DNA of 24,852 nucleotides from Actinomycetota bacterium (GCA_030448085.1 JAUJNU010000020.1:1-24852); one strand, 5' to 3'. Shown: positions 1 through 7,287, numbered from the stretch's first letter. Program-made: numbers and translations. Notes: generated from the sequence alone by a model not told the origin.

Positions 1-10
1 GGGTGGAGCG

Positions 11-421
11 GTGACTGAAGAGATGGGTGTCGGAAGAGCAGTGCGTCTGGCCGCAGGGGTCACACTGTTCAGCATGATGCTGGGAGGCGCGGCCGTGGCG
101 CAGCAGCCGGTGCGGATCGAGAGCGTCGTGGTTCTCAGGTATGACGCAGCCCAGAACGCTTTCAAGGGCCGGGTCACTTCCGAGGATCAACGCTGCGAGC
201 GCGACCGGCTCGTTCTCCTCAAGAAGGTCGTGAAGGATGGCCCGGACCGGACCCTCGCCCGCGACAAGACGAACGACGAGGGGCGCTACCGATTCGGAGA
301 TCGAGCCAAACCTCGTGGCCGTTTCTACGCGGTCGCGAAAAGAACGGACAGAACCCCGCCGGGCGTCGTCAATCCCACGGTGATCTGCACCAGGGCCCGC
401 TCGACCGCTATCCGTCCCTAG
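11..421 (+). CDS. small secreted beta-rich protein, unknown function
   Basis: About 136 residues. The N-terminus is a classic Sec signal peptide: basic residues, a hydrophobic stretch around residues 13-26 and an Ala-Val-Ala-Gln-like cleavage site near residue 30. The mature part has a pattern I associate with small secreted actinobacterial proteins resembling carboxypeptidase-regulatory-like beta-sandwiches: a G-x-V-x-S strand, a Cys-x-x-x-Arg turn, an L-x-K-K strand, T-N-D-E-G-R-Y and a C-terminal Cys. The two Cys (about residues 62 and 126) could form a disulfide. The start is uncertain: GTG at 11 has a GGAG just upstream, ATG at 23 and GTG at 41 are alternatives, and the frame stays open to the window edge. 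It converges on the DUF2231 gene with 30 bases between stops. No enzymatic motif seen. Confidence 0.6.
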   Translation: MTEEMGVGRAVRLAAGVTLFSMMLGGAAVAQQPVRIESVVVLRYDAAQNAFKGRVTSEDQRCERDRLVLLKKVVKDGPDRTLARDKTNDEGRYRFGDRAKPRGRFYAVAKRTDRTPPGVVNPTVICTRARSTAIRP

Positions 422-451
422 TCGGCCGAAGGGTCGTTAGGAGGCTGGCGC

Positions 452-1045
452 CTACGGCGTGGGCGAGGACTCCTTCTGGCCCGGGAGCCGGTCGGTCTCG
501 GATGGGGACCAGGCGTAGCCGTTGTCCTGCTCGACGTTGAACTCGTAGTCGTACACGAGCGAGCCACCGTAAGCGGCGCCGTATGCGACCAGGGAGCCGG
601 CGAGCAGCGACAGGATCGTCACGGCGAGCGAGGGATATCCCTCGTCCCCACGCCCTAGGCGAAGCACGATGTCGACGACCACGATGGCGGTCACCGTGAG
701 CCTCACCGCCATGTGCCAGGTCGCCGTTCGCCACGCCTGGGTCCCCCGGGGCGTCGACTTCAGCCAATCCCAGAAACCCGTTAGAGCCGTCGGCACCGAG
801 GCGATGACCCCCGCGATGATGACGTAGGTCCCGGCCTTGAAGAGGTCCTGCGAGATCGTCCCCGCCTTGCCGTCCTTCAGGTAGATGGCGTACGAGATGA
901 GGTCGAAGACCATGACCAGGATGTAGGCCGCCACCGGGATGTCGGTGAGCGGCGGATGGCTGGGCTTGCCGGCCCATCCCCTGAGGCCCTTGAACTTGCG
1001 CCCGCGGAGAGTGATCGGAGGTTTGATCGAGAAGAGCTTGCTCAT
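452..1045 (-). CDS. DUF2231-family integral membrane protein
   Basis: A 197-residue protein with about four transmembrane segments (roughly residues 36-56, 70-92, 110-128 and 138-160). Near residues 26-36 it carries the G-K-P-S-H-P-P-L-T-D-I-P signature of DUF2231 proteins, which are predicted membrane proteins, sometimes proposed to bind heme through conserved His residues. Here the motif His (about residue 30) and a second His in the third helix region (W-H-M-A) would be candidate ligands. The C-terminal tail is hydrophilic and Pro/Ser-rich. The ATG at 1045 has a purine-rich AAGGGGTGGG a few bases upstream. A sigma-A-like promoter candidate lies about 35-70 bases upstream. Function beyond the family is unknown. 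Confidence 0.75.
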   Translation of the reverse strand: MSKLFSIKPPITLRGRKFKGLRGWAGKPSHPPLTDIPVAAYILVMVFDLISYAIYLKDGKAGTISQDLFKAGTYVIIAGVIASVPTALTGFWDWLKSTPRGTQAWRTATWHMAVRLTVTAIVVVDIVLRLGRGDEGYPSLAVTILSLLAGSLVAYGAAYGGSLVYDYEFNVEQDNGYAWSPSETDRLPGQKESSPTP

Positions 1046-1085
1046 GTACCCACCCCTTGTTCGTCGGCCGCTGACCCTCCACAGG

Positions 1086-1114
1086 ACTATCTGCCTATGC
1101 GCCTACTTCTGCAA
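1086..1114 (-). promoter_or_regulatory. candidate sigma-A-type promoter for the DUF2231 gene
   Basis: On the minus strand TTGCAG (1114-1109) is followed after exactly 17 bases by GATAGT (1091-1086), about 40 bases upstream of the ATG at 1045. Three of six -35 and four of six -10 positions match the consensus. The segment is locally less GC-rich than its surroundings. A weak call based only on spacing and position. Confidence 0.3.
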
Positions 1115-1122
1115 CTCACTTG

Positions 1123-2622
1123 CTATATGAGGGCGCTGCCTCCCGACCGTCTGGGGTCGTGCGCCGCGTCGACCTTCCCCTCATGCGTCACCGACGCGGC
1201 CTGAACCGCGCCGAAGTACATGTGGGTCTCGTCGTATGGCCTGTGGACGTAGCCCTCGATCTCCTCACCCGGAAGCCCCGGCTCGTAACAAAGACGCGTT
1301 CCTTCTTCGCGGAAATCCAGGTGCGCCCGAGGTGCGGCGACGGCCTCTTCGAGCGACTTGCCCTCCCCTGCCACCCGCAGGATCGTCTGGGCGATCGCGC
1401 TCACGATCCGGTCGGCTCCGGGAGACCCGATGCCCACCACCTGGTCGGGCCCGGAAGCGATGGTGGGGGCCATGTTCGAGTGGCAACGGGAGCCGGGACG
1501 CAGGCTATGGAGTCCGAGAGGGTTCAGCTCCTCCTCGCCGAGTGTGTTGTTTAGCAGCATCCCGTTCACGACCAGGCCCGCGCCGTAGCCGTTGGATGCG
1601 GTGAAAGAGCACACGTACCCGTCGCTGCCTGCGCTGGAAGTGTGGGTGGTCGAGGGGCTCTTCCTGGCTCGTGATGCGATGTTCATGATCGCCGCGTCCA
1701 GGCCGGCGGCGATCGTGTGGGGGTCCTTGTAGTTCTCCCTGCGATATCCCATCGCCTCGTGCTGAGCTTGAACGATCGCATGGAGGCGCTCGTAGGGGTC
1801 TTCGAACCTCACGTTCTCGAGGAGAGCCATCATGTGGACGAGGAGAGCGCCACCGACCGCCGGTGGCGGGTTGGACTCGATCCGCCACCCGAAGGACTCG
1901 GTCACGATCGGATGGCGCACGTCGGCCCGGTACGCCGCCAGGTCGGAGACTTGGATGAAACCGCCGTCGTCCACGATCTCGTCAGAGATCCGCCGGGCTA
2001 GCTCACCCTCGTAGAAGACCTCCGGCCCTTCGCGGGCGATCAGCTCGAGAGCGTCAGCCAGCTCTGGTTGAACGAGGTTCTCGCCCTCCACCATCGGTGT
2101 CCCGTCGACGCTGAAGATGCGCGCGGCCTCAGGATAGCGCGACCAGATCGGATCCCAGGTGACCGAGAGGTAATAGGAGGAGGTGCGCGGGAAGGGAAGG
2201 CCGACGCGCGCCGCCTCGATGGCTGGGGCGAAGAGGGCCTCCCATTCGATATGCCCATGCCGCTCCCAGGCCTGTCGCACGGCCGCGAGCACCCCGGGGA
2301 TGCCGACCGACCCGCCCCCGATGCCCGTGTACATGCCGTCCGAATAGTCCATGTAGACCCTGCGGATCCCCTGACCCTGCTCCGAAGGTTCCGTGTGGGG
2401 CATCGCCTGGTTGCCGTCGATCACCTCGACCCCGCCGCCCGGCTTTCGAACCGCGATGAAACCGGAGCCACCGATGGCGGTGAAGAACGGCTCTGCCACC
2501 CAGCCCATCACCCCCGCGGCGAGGCAGGCATCGACCGCATTGCCGCCGGCCCGGGCGATCGAGGCTGCGGCCTCGGCCCCCAGTCGGTTCCCCGCCGCGA
2601 TAGCGAGGGTGGGTTCGCTCAC
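1123..2622 (-). CDS. ggt: gamma-glutamyltransferase family protein
   Basis: About 499 residues, shorter than the roughly 580 of the E. coli enzyme but normal for cytoplasmic-type members. The family is an Ntn hydrolase that self-cleaves into large and small subunits and moves or hydrolyses gamma-glutamyl groups of glutathione-like thiols. The small subunit should begin at the Thr of S-T-T-H-T-S-S, followed by the typical N-G-Y-G-A-G and L-L-N-N-T-L-G-E-E-E-L-N-P stretch. The N-terminal G-G-N-A-V-D-A-C-L-A-A motif and the G-G-G-S-V-G-I-P-G-V segment are also diagnostic. No signal peptide is visible, so a cytoplasmic location is likely. I chose the GTG at 2622 because the protein then begins right at the conserved A-x-A-A-G-N segment; longer starts run into the upstream CBS gene. 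It lies 38 bases after that gene, probably in one transcript. Confidence 0.85.
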   Translation of the reverse strand: MSEPTLAIAAGNRLGAEAAASIARAGGNAVDACLAAGVMGWVAEPFFTAIGGSGFIAVRKPGGGVEVIDGNQAMPHTEPSEQGQGIRRVYMDYSDGMYTGIGGGSVGIPGVLAAVRQAWERHGHIEWEALFAPAIEAARVGLPFPRTSSYYLSVTWDPIWSRYPEAARIFSVDGTPMVEGENLVQPELADALELIAREGPEVFYEGELARRISDEIVDDGGFIQVSDLAAYRADVRHPIVTESFGWRIESNPPPAVGGALLVHMMALLENVRFEDPYERLHAIVQAQHEAMGYRRENYKDPHTIAAGLDAAIMNIASRARKSPSTTHTSSAGSDGYVCSFTASNGYGAGLVVNGMLLNNTLGEEELNPLGLHSLRPGSRCHSNMAPTIASGPDQVVGIGSPGADRIVSAIAQTILRVAGEGKSLEEAVAAPRAHLDFREEGTRLCYEPGLPGEEIEGYVHRPYDETHMYFGAVQAASVTHEGKVDAAHDPRRSGGSALI

Positions 2623-2660
2623 GTCTCGAAGGGTAGCCCCGGGAAGGGGGGTGGTGGTGC

Positions 2661-3050
2661 CTAGGCCCGCTCGGCCACGAGGTCGGCCATGGAGTCCATC
2701 AGATCCCGCAGAGAGACGATCCCGGCGGGGTCGTCCATGTCCATCACGAGGAGGTGGCGGAACCCGCCTTCGGTCATCGTTCGAACGGCTTTGACGACGT
2801 CCCAACCGGGCTCGCCGCTAACGACCTCTCTCGTCATCACGTCCTCAACGGAGGTTTCGTCCACCCTTTGGTTCGCCGCTATCGCACGCAGGATGTCGCG
2901 CTCGGTGACGATGCCGGCGACGTTCTCACGCTCGATCACGACTGCGCATCCCACGCCCCGGCCGTCCATGGCGCGAGCGGCCTGTCGCAAGGTGCTCTTC
3001 GGCCCGATCGTGAGCAGGTGCCTCACCGCAACGTCCCGCAGCAGTTTCAT
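2661..3050 (-). CDS. tandem CBS-domain protein
   Basis: A 129-residue protein made of one Bateman module. The first CBS repeat covers about residues 8-60 (includes G-V-G-C-A-V-V and G-I-V-T-E-R-D-I-L-R) and the second about 70-126 (ends G-I-V-S-L-R-D-L). The stand-alone pair has no attached enzyme or transporter. Such proteins usually bind adenine nucleotides such as AMP, ATP or SAM and regulate partners, but the ligand cannot be read from the sequence. The ATG at 3050 has an AGGA about 8 bases upstream. It is the first gene of a likely two-gene unit with the gamma-glutamyltransferase and diverges from the endonuclease IV gene over 73 bases. Confidence 0.85.
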   Translation of the reverse strand: MKLLRDVAVRHLLTIGPKSTLRQAARAMDGRGVGCAVVIERENVAGIVTERDILRAIAANQRVDETSVEDVMTREVVSGEPGWDVVKAVRTMTEGGFRHLLVMDMDDPAGIVSLRDLMDSMADLVAERA

Positions 3051-3123
3051 CCGAGCATCCTAGGGGGAGCGGCCTCCGGCTTCCAGTCAGCAGCGATCGG
3101 TGCAGCCTTAGTAGGGTCGGGCG

Positions 3124-3876
3124 GTGATCTTCGGCGCGCACGTGCGGGGTGACGACCCATTGGCCGAGGCTTCCTCTGTGGGGGCCGAGTGCATCCAGAT
3201 GTTCGTCGGGCCCCCACAGTCATGGAAGAAACCACCTTCGCGCGAGGACCGCGAGGAATTGCTCGCGTCGCCGCTTCCGATCTACGTGCACGCCCCCTAC
3301 CTCATCAACGTCGCGTCCCCCAACAACAGGGTGAGGATCCCCTCGCGGAAGATCCTCGCGGACTCGCTGACGAGGGCCGCGGAGATAGGCGCTGCGGGAT
3401 TCATCGTGCATGCCGGACACGCCGAGGACGGCATCGAGAGGGGCTTCGTCAGGTGGCGCAAGGTGTTCGAGGAGATGGGGGAGATGCCGGTCCCGATACT
3501 CATCGAGAACACCGCAGGCGGCGACAACGCGATGGGGCGGCACGTGGACGTGCTGGCGCAACTGTGGACCTACCTCGAGGAGTTCGATGTCGGCTTCTGC
3601 TTCGATACGTGCCACGCCCACGCGGCGGGTGAGGACCTGGCCGACGTCGTCCCCCGGGTCCTCGAGGCAACCGGCCGGATAGACCTCGTTCATGCCAACG
3701 GCTCACGCGACGAACCTGGCACGGGGGCCGACCGCCACGCCAACTTCACCGAAGGAAGGTTGGGTCCCGAGGCCATAGCGAACATGGTCAAGGCCGCGGG
3801 ATCACCCGCGGTCATCTGCGAGACGCCATGGCCGGGCATCAAGGACGACATCGCGATCCTGCGGGACGTGCTCTAG
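3124..3876 (+). CDS. nfo: deoxyribonuclease IV (AP endonuclease, Nfo family)
   Basis: A 250-residue TIM-barrel protein that should cleave DNA 5' of abasic sites during base excision repair. The trinuclear zinc site appears complete: His56 (V-H-A-P-Y), His96 (V-H-A-G-H), Glu128 (I-E-N-T-A-G), Asp161 and His164 (F-D-T-C-H), His190 (H-A-N-G-S), Asp203 and His205 (D-R-H-A-N), and Glu233 (C-E-T-P). The D-E-P-G-T-G-A-D-R-H loop is characteristic of the family. It is shorter than E. coli Nfo (about 285 residues), mainly through compact loops. GTG at 3124 places the start exactly at the first beta strand; no longer alternative is supported. The gene ends 4 bases before the convergent peroxiredoxin gene. 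Confidence 0.9.
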   Translation: MIFGAHVRGDDPLAEASSVGAECIQMFVGPPQSWKKPPSREDREELLASPLPIYVHAPYLINVASPNNRVRIPSRKILADSLTRAAEIGAAGFIVHAGHAEDGIERGFVRWRKVFEEMGEMPVPILIENTAGGDNAMGRHVDVLAQLWTYLEEFDVGFCFDTCHAHAAGEDLADVVPRVLEATGRIDLVHANGSRDEPGTGADRHANFTEGRLGPEAIANMVKAAGSPAVICETPWPGIKDDIAILRDVL

Positions 3877-3886
3877 CCCCTTAGAG
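3871..3886. terminator. weak shared hairpin between convergent stop codons
   Basis: CTCTA (3871-3875) and TAGAG (3882-3886) form a 5-bp inverted repeat around a 6-base loop, overlapping the stop codons of the nfo gene and of the convergent peroxiredoxin gene. There is no clear T tract, so termination is only suggested by position. Confidence 0.25.
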
Positions 3887-4342
3887 GCCGAAGCTCTCCT
3901 TCAGGCCCGCCACGTGCCCCTGCGCCCGCACCCCGTACTGCGCCTCAGCGACCTTGCCCTCCTCGTCCACGACGAACGTCGCTCGTTTCACCCGCAGGGG
4001 GATGCCCTTGTAGTCCCCGCCGTCCTCGGCGGTCCCGTAGCTCTCAGCCACCTCGGTGTTCTCGTCGACCAAGAGAGGGAAGTTGAGCCCGTACTTCGCC
4101 ACGAACCGCTGCTTCGACTCGGCCCCCTGAGGGCTGATGCCGAGCACCGTGTAGCCGGCCTGGGTGAGGGCGGACTGTGAGTCGCGGAAGTCGCACGCCT
4201 CGGCGGTGCAGCCGGGGGTGTCGTCGGCCGGATAGAAGTACACGATCACCTTCTGACCCCTTAGGTCCGACAGGCGCCATTCCTTGCCTTCGGCGTCCGG
4301 CAGCGCGAAATCGGGGGCCGGGTCTCCTTTGGAGAGCTTCAT
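3881..4342 (-). CDS. bcp: thioredoxin-dependent peroxiredoxin (BCP/PrxQ type)
   Basis: A 153-residue atypical 2-Cys peroxiredoxin that reduces hydrogen peroxide and organic hydroperoxides using thioredoxin. The thioredoxin-like fold begins G-D-P-A-P-D-F-A-L-P, and the active site reads D-T-P-G-C-T-A-E-A-C, giving peroxidatic Cys45 and resolving Cys50 four residues later, as expected for the PrxQ subgroup. The family F-x-x-K-Y-G-L-N-F-P-L-L-V-D motif follows. The length is typical. It is the last gene of a four-gene minus-strand operon and its ATG overlaps the stop of the DUF2017 gene (ATGA at 4342-4339), which implies translational coupling. Confidence 0.92.
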   Translation of the reverse strand: MKLSKGDPAPDFALPDAEGKEWRLSDLRGQKVIVYFYPADDTPGCTAEACDFRDSQSALTQAGYTVLGISPQGAESKQRFVAKYGLNFPLLVDENTEVAESYGTAEDGGDYKGIPLRVKRATFVVDEEGKVAEAQYGVRAQGHVAGLKESFGL

Positions 4343-4821
4343 CCTCGTCCTCCTTCTATTGCTTCCAGCATCGTTCCGAGCATCCAGCCGAGCCAGTCCA
4401 TCATCCAGAACAGGGCCGCTTCGGGACCCTTCGGCGGGGGTTGCAGCTCATCATCATCGATGATCCCCAAGCGAGCCCCGAGCCCCAGTCGCAGGTCGGT
4501 GGTGAGAACCCTAAGCCAGTCGTCGGCCTCCTCGAGGGTCAGAGACAGAGGTCCCTCCGCGGCACGGTCGAGCCCGCCTCTCACGGTTGCGATGGCTTCG
4601 AGCTTCGCCTTCCTCAGCTCGTCGCCGATCAGCTCCCGGTAACGCCGAGCCTCCGCTTCGTCCTCGAAAGCGGCGGGGAACAGCCTCGTGACGGCAGGGT
4701 CATTCGGATGGCCCCGGCCCACGAGCAGCTCCATGTCGTCGAGGATGTGGAACAGCGCGGCTCGCTCATCCCGATCCAGCCGCAATGTCACTACCCCGGG
4801 GGAGCTAGATCCCTCTTCCAT
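4339..4821 (-). CDS. DUF2017 family protein, ClpS neighbour
   Basis: About 160 residues, mostly helical and acidic, starting at the ATG at 4821 that overlaps the clpS stop (ATGA). The sequence fits the actinobacterial DUF2017 family: an N-terminal V-T-L-R-L-D-R-D-E strand, a conserved R-L-F-P-A-A-F region, then E-A-R-R-Y-R-E-L-I and E-E-A-D-D-W-L-R-V-L-T-T-D-L-R-L-G-L-G-A-R-L-G. A C-terminal hydrophobic segment (F-W-M-M-D-W-L-G-W-M-L) is too short and amphipathic to call a membrane helix. DUF2017 genes commonly sit directly after clpS in Actinobacteria, as here, which suggests a role tied to Clp proteolysis, but no biochemical function is known to me. Confidence 0.8.
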   Translation of the reverse strand: MEEGSSSPGVVTLRLDRDERAALFHILDDMELLVGRGHPNDPAVTRLFPAAFEDEAEARRYRELIGDELRKAKLEAIATVRGGLDRAAEGPLSLTLEEADDWLRVLTTDLRLGLGARLGIIDDDELQPPPKGPEAALFWMMDWLGWMLGTMLEAIEGGRG

Positions 4822-5114
4822 CAGTCGCTCTTGGAGATCGTGGCCCACAGCCCGTAGCCGTGAAGTCGGAAGCAGTCGAGCTCGGCCTTCTCCCTTGATC
4901 CGCTCGATACCACCGCGCGTCCCTTGTGGTGGACGTCGAGCATCAACCTCGTCGCCTTCTCCTTGGAGTAGCCGAAGAGCTTCTGCAAAACGTAGGTCAC
5001 GTAGGTCATTAGGTTCACGGGGTCGTTCCACACGATGACGAGCCACGGCCTGTCCGGCTCGACCTTGTCATCGTGCTCGGTGGTGCGAGCTCGTTCCGGC
5101 GCGATGGTGCTCAT
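4821..5114 (-). CDS. clpS: ATP-dependent Clp protease adaptor ClpS
   Basis: A 97-residue adaptor that delivers N-degron substrates to a ClpA/ClpC-ClpP protease. The conserved [11 protein letters not shown] segment contains the residues that cradle the destabilising N-terminal residue, and [13 protein letters not shown] is the family's second signature. The first 20 residues are hydrophilic and probably flexible, as in other ClpS proteins. I chose the ATG at 5114 because it overlaps the stop of gnd (ATGA) and gives the usual length; longer starts would lie inside gnd. The stop overlaps the DUF2017 start in the same way. Confidence 0.92.
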   Translation of the reverse strand: MSTIAPERARTTEHDDKVEPDRPWLVIVWNDPVNLMTYVTYVLQKLFGYSKEKATRLMLDVHHKGRAVVSSGSREKAELDCFRLHGYGLWATISKSD

Positions 5115-6061
5115 GGCGGCTGGGGTTTGGTGGCGTCCTTGATAGGAGCTGCGGGCTCCGGCATCGCGGCCGGGTGGACGGCATGGCCTCCGAACTCCCT
5201 GCGCAGCGCCGACAGCACCTTGTTCGAGAAAGACTCGTCTTGGCGCGAGGCGAAGCGCGCGAACAGAGAGAGTGCGATCGTTGGCGTGGGGATGGCGTTG
5301 GCTATCGCGGTCTCGATCGTCCACCGCCCCTCGCCCGAGTCGTCGACCTTGTCGCTCAGCTCATCGAGGTGGGGGTCTTTGGCCAGCGCGCTGGCGGCTA
5401 GGTCCAGGAGCCACGACCGAACCACGCTCCCGTGCCGCCACACCTCGGCCACCTGACTGGTGTCGATCCCGAACTCACTCTTCTCGAGTAGCTCGAACCC
5501 TTCGCCGTAGGCCTGCATCAGGGCGTACTCGACACCGTTATGGACCATCTTCACGAAGTGCCCTGAGCCCGTCGGGCCCACGTGCGCGTAGCCGTTCTCG
5601 GGGGCCAGCGTCTTGAAGATGGGCTCGAGCCGGTCGAAGGCGCCGTCGTCTCCACCGATCATGAGGCAGTAGCCCTCGGTCAGTCCCCAGATGCCGCCAG
5701 ACGTCCCGCAGTCCACGAAGGAGATGCCTTTCGCCGCAAGGACCTCGCCTCTCACCACGCTGTCCGAGTAGCGGGAGTTCCCACCATCGATGATCGTGTC
5801 TCCGGGTTCGAGGCGGCTGGCCAAATCGGCGACCGTGCTCTCGGTGATGGGGCCTGCGGGCACCATGATCCACACTGCCCGGGGAGCCTCGAGCTCCCCT
5901 ACGAGCTGGTCCAGTGAGGCTGCTGCGATCGCCCCCTCAGCGGAGATGTCCGTCACCGCCTGCTCGTTCACATCGAAGGCGACCACCTCGTGGCCGCCTT
6001 TCAGCAGGCGACGGGTCATGTTCGCCCCCATCTTGCCGAGCCCCACCATCCCCAGCCGCAT
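5111..6061 (-). CDS. gnd: 6-phosphogluconate dehydrogenase, decarboxylating (short GntZ/YqeC-like form)
   Basis: A 316-residue enzyme converting 6-phosphogluconate to ribulose 5-phosphate and CO2 with reduction of NAD(P)+. The N-terminus has the Rossmann G-L-G-K-M-G-A-N-M motif (residues 7-15). The substrate signature [11 protein letters not shown] and the catalytic Lys in [13 protein letters not shown] are both present. It is the short form (about 300 residues) rather than the 470-residue form; these often prefer NAD+, and the Asp after the second strand (A-F-D-V-N) agrees with that. The last 20 residues are Pro/Ala-rich and poorly conserved. First gene of the gnd-clpS-DUF2017-bcp operon, divergent from the metal-binding protein gene. 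Confidence 0.92.
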   Translation of the reverse strand: MRLGMVGLGKMGANMTRRLLKGGHEVVAFDVNEQAVTDISAEGAIAAASLDQLVGELEAPRAVWIMVPAGPITESTVADLASRLEPGDTIIDGGNSRYSDSVVRGEVLAAKGISFVDCGTSGGIWGLTEGYCLMIGGDDGAFDRLEPIFKTLAPENGYAHVGPTGSGHFVKMVHNGVEYALMQAYGEGFELLEKSEFGIDTSQVAEVWRHGSVVRSWLLDLAASALAKDPHLDELSDKVDDSGEGRWTIETAIANAIPTPTIALSLFARFASRQDESFSNKVLSALRREFGGHAVHPAAMPEPAAPIKDATKPQPP

Positions 6062-6072
6062 GAGCTTCCTTT

Positions 6073-6090
6073 CCTAGGTCTCGACCGAGG
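6073..6090. promoter_or_regulatory. near-perfect palindrome in the gnd/copZ-like divergent region
   Basis: CCTAGGTC (6073-6080), two bases, then GACCGAGG (6083-6090) form an inverted repeat with a single mismatch. It lies in the 64-base gap between the divergent gnd and HMA-domain genes, so it could be an operator for a dimeric repressor or activator. It does not match the copper-responsive CsoR or CueR sites I know. No regulator gene sits next to it. Confidence 0.35.
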
Positions 6091-6131
6091 TTAGCTTTCT
6101 CTCACAGGGTCTTCGAGCAGGAGGTATGAAC

Positions 6132-6338
6132 ATGCGGCAGACGTTCAAGGTCCCCGAGGTGTCGTGCGGCCACTGCAAGGGGGCGATCGAAGGTGCTCTT
6201 CAGCCGCTGGAGGGTGTAGCGGGGGCGGACGTCGATCTAGACAGCAAGACGGTAGCCGTCGACTATGACGAGGCCGTGGTGTCCGAGGCATCCCTGAGGG
6301 AGAGGATCGAAGAGGCCGGTTACTCGGTTCCCGCCTGA
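6132..6338 (+). CDS. heavy-metal-associated (HMA) domain protein, CopZ-like
   Basis: About 68 residues forming one complete HMA ferredoxin-like domain. The metal site is V-S-C-G-H-C with two Cys two residues apart, as in copper chaperones and P-type ATPase N-domains. The Met usual two residues before the first Cys is replaced (P-E-V-S-C). The G-V-x-G-A-D-V-D strand and the E-A-G-Y-S-V end are typical. Two ATGs are in frame: at 6126 and 6132. AGGAGG at 6119-6124 leaves only 1 base before 6126 but 7 before 6132, so 6132 is the likely start. No copper ATPase or regulator is adjacent, so the partner is unknown. Confidence 0.85.
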   Translation: MRQTFKVPEVSCGHCKGAIEGALQPLEGVAGADVDLDSKTVAVDYDEAVVSEASLRERIEEAGYSVPA

Positions 6339-6385
6339 GCCAAGGGGTTCGTATGGGGCAGCATCCGACGAGGAGGAGGGCGCAG

Positions 6386-7009
6386 ATGAGCACTCAGCTT
6401 GGCCGAAGGAGGGGAGAGATCCTCATGTTGCTCGGAGCGATCCTGCTGTTCATGGGTCCCGTTTTGGAATTCGTCAGCATCGAGCCGAGCCAGGCTGGGC
6501 TGTCCGTCGGGGTGGAGGGGGGCAGCTTGACCGGGTATGAGTCCGGGGACGGGGCCTCGTACGTGGTGTTCGGTGCTCTCGTTGTGTTGAGCGCCCTCGG
6601 CCTCTTCGCCGTCACTGCCCTGCCCGCCCGCAGGATGCTTGCGTTGCTCGGTCTACTGGGGGCGCTCGTCTGCCTCTACGCGGGCTTCATCGACATGACG
6701 GCGAAAGATCCCACGGAGGTCGCACAGCTGAGGCAGATCTCATCCGGGCCGGGCACCTGGGTTGTGACGCTGGGGGCGGTCGTCGCGGTGGTGGGGGCGA
6801 TATTCGCCTTCCTACAGAAGCGGTTCCCCGCGATGGCTGGGGGAGCCGGAGCCTCCGGGGGCGACCAGGCGAGGGGAGAAGAGGATCGTCCCGAGGAGAT
6901 CGACATGATGTCGAACGAGGTCCCTCGAGACCATTCCCAGTCGGCGCCCGACGCCGAGGAGCCTGGAAGGGGCCCCTCGGTAGGGGACGCTTTCCGAGGA
7001 GGCTCCTAG
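6386..7009 (+). CDS. four-helix membrane protein with hydrophilic C-terminal tail
   Basis: About 207 residues. Four hydrophobic segments are visible at roughly residues 13-31, 56-78, 86-107 and 124-146, followed by a cytoplasmic-looking tail of 55 residues rich in Gly, Glu and Asp. The first extracytoplasmic loop has alternating Gly/Ser residues. The architecture resembles small tryptophan-operon-associated-type membrane proteins, but I cannot assign a family. ATG at 6386 has a strong AGGAGGAGGG (6371-6380) at good spacing and is preferred over the ATG at 6353. It follows the HMA gene by 47 bases and is probably co-transcribed with it. Confidence 0.7.
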   Translation: MSTQLGRRRGEILMLLGAILLFMGPVLEFVSIEPSQAGLSVGVEGGSLTGYESGDGASYVVFGALVVLSALGLFAVTALPARRMLALLGLLGALVCLYAGFIDMTAKDPTEVAQLRQISSGPGTWVVTLGAVVAVVGAIFAFLQKRFPAMAGGAGASGGDQARGEEDRPEEIDMMSNEVPRDHSQSAPDAEEPGRGPSVGDAFRGGS

Positions 7010-7015
7010 CCCGCG

Positions 7016-7035
7016 AATAGATCATTGAATCTATT
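7016..7035 (+). promoter_or_regulatory. AT-rich 7-bp inverted repeat after the membrane protein gene
   Basis: AATAGAT (7016-7022) and ATCTATT (7029-7035) are perfect complements around a 6-base spacer, starting 7 bases after the preceding stop codon. It lies in a markedly AT-rich stretch. It may be a weak terminator or a protein-binding site; there is no T tract directly after it. Confidence 0.35.
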
Positions 7036-7061
7036 TAGCGCTTCTTCAGCGGTAACTCTAT

Positions 7062-7071
7062 CGTTATAACG
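7062..7071. promoter_or_regulatory. perfect 10-bp palindrome CGTTATAACG in the GAF-ANTAR upstream region
   Basis: A perfect palindrome in an AT-rich island. Its GTTAT/ATAAC half-sites also form the operator-like repeat in front of the TetR gene (18417-18444), although the half-site spacing differs. It lies just upstream of a small leader ORF and could be a transcription factor site for the GAF-ANTAR gene. Confidence 0.35.
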
Positions 7072-7088
7072 CTATAGGGAGTACGCTG

Positions 7089-7148
7089 ATGAACGACGGA
7101 ACATCTGGCGGCCGCAGCCGACAGGCGATTCCTTTCGTTCGGAAGTGA
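7089..7148 (+). CDS. possible 19-residue leader peptide upstream of the GAF-ANTAR gene
   Basis: ATG at 7089 has a GGGAG (7077-7081) at 7-base spacing and opens a 19-codon frame that ends with TGA at 7146-7148. The peptide is polar and basic with no run of a single amino acid, so classic amino-acid attenuation is unlikely. Its stop lies 2 bases before a terminator-like hairpin, an arrangement seen in leader-controlled genes. Expression is unproven; it could be chance. Confidence 0.3.
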   Translation: MNDGTSGGRSRQAIPFVRK

Positions 7149-7150
7149 GC

Positions 7151-7170
7151 GACGGAAACTCCGTCATTTT
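7151..7170 (+). terminator. terminator-like hairpin in the GAF-ANTAR leader
   Basis: GACGGA (7151-7156), a 3-base loop, then TCCGTC (7160-7165) form a perfect 6-bp stem followed by ATTTTCTCTT. This is the best intrinsic-terminator-like structure near here, about 120 bases upstream of the GAF-ANTAR start. A second copy of GACGGA at 7095-7100 could pair with TCCGTC instead. Confidence 0.5.
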
Positions 7171-7287
7171 CTCTTCGTGTCCCTCGAGATCATCTTTGTA
7201 GGGGGCACCTCGACGCTAAAAGCGTTTGCCTGACGGGGGGTGTTATCCCGAGCCCGCTCCTAGACATCCGTGTGAGAGGAGCAGGTG

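Noticed and set aside
408..1082. Long minus-strand open frame overlapping the DUF2231 gene
   Set aside because: Its translation is Arg/Gly/Pro-rich with no motif, while the DUF2231 frame has membrane helices and a family signature.
2623..2805. Longer N-terminus for the gamma-glutamyltransferase
   Set aside because: It would overlap the CBS gene and adds Arg/Pro-rich sequence before the conserved start of the family.
7130..7170. Canonical ANTAR-binding dual hexaloop RNA motif
   Set aside because: Two adjacent stem-loops can be drawn (7132-7145 and 7151-7165), but the loops are 4 and 3 bases and lack the A1/G4 hexaloop pattern.
7224..7243. SigB/SigF-like promoter GTTT...GGGTGT before GAF-ANTAR
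   Set aside because: The spacer is only 10 bases, whereas about 14-17 is expected.
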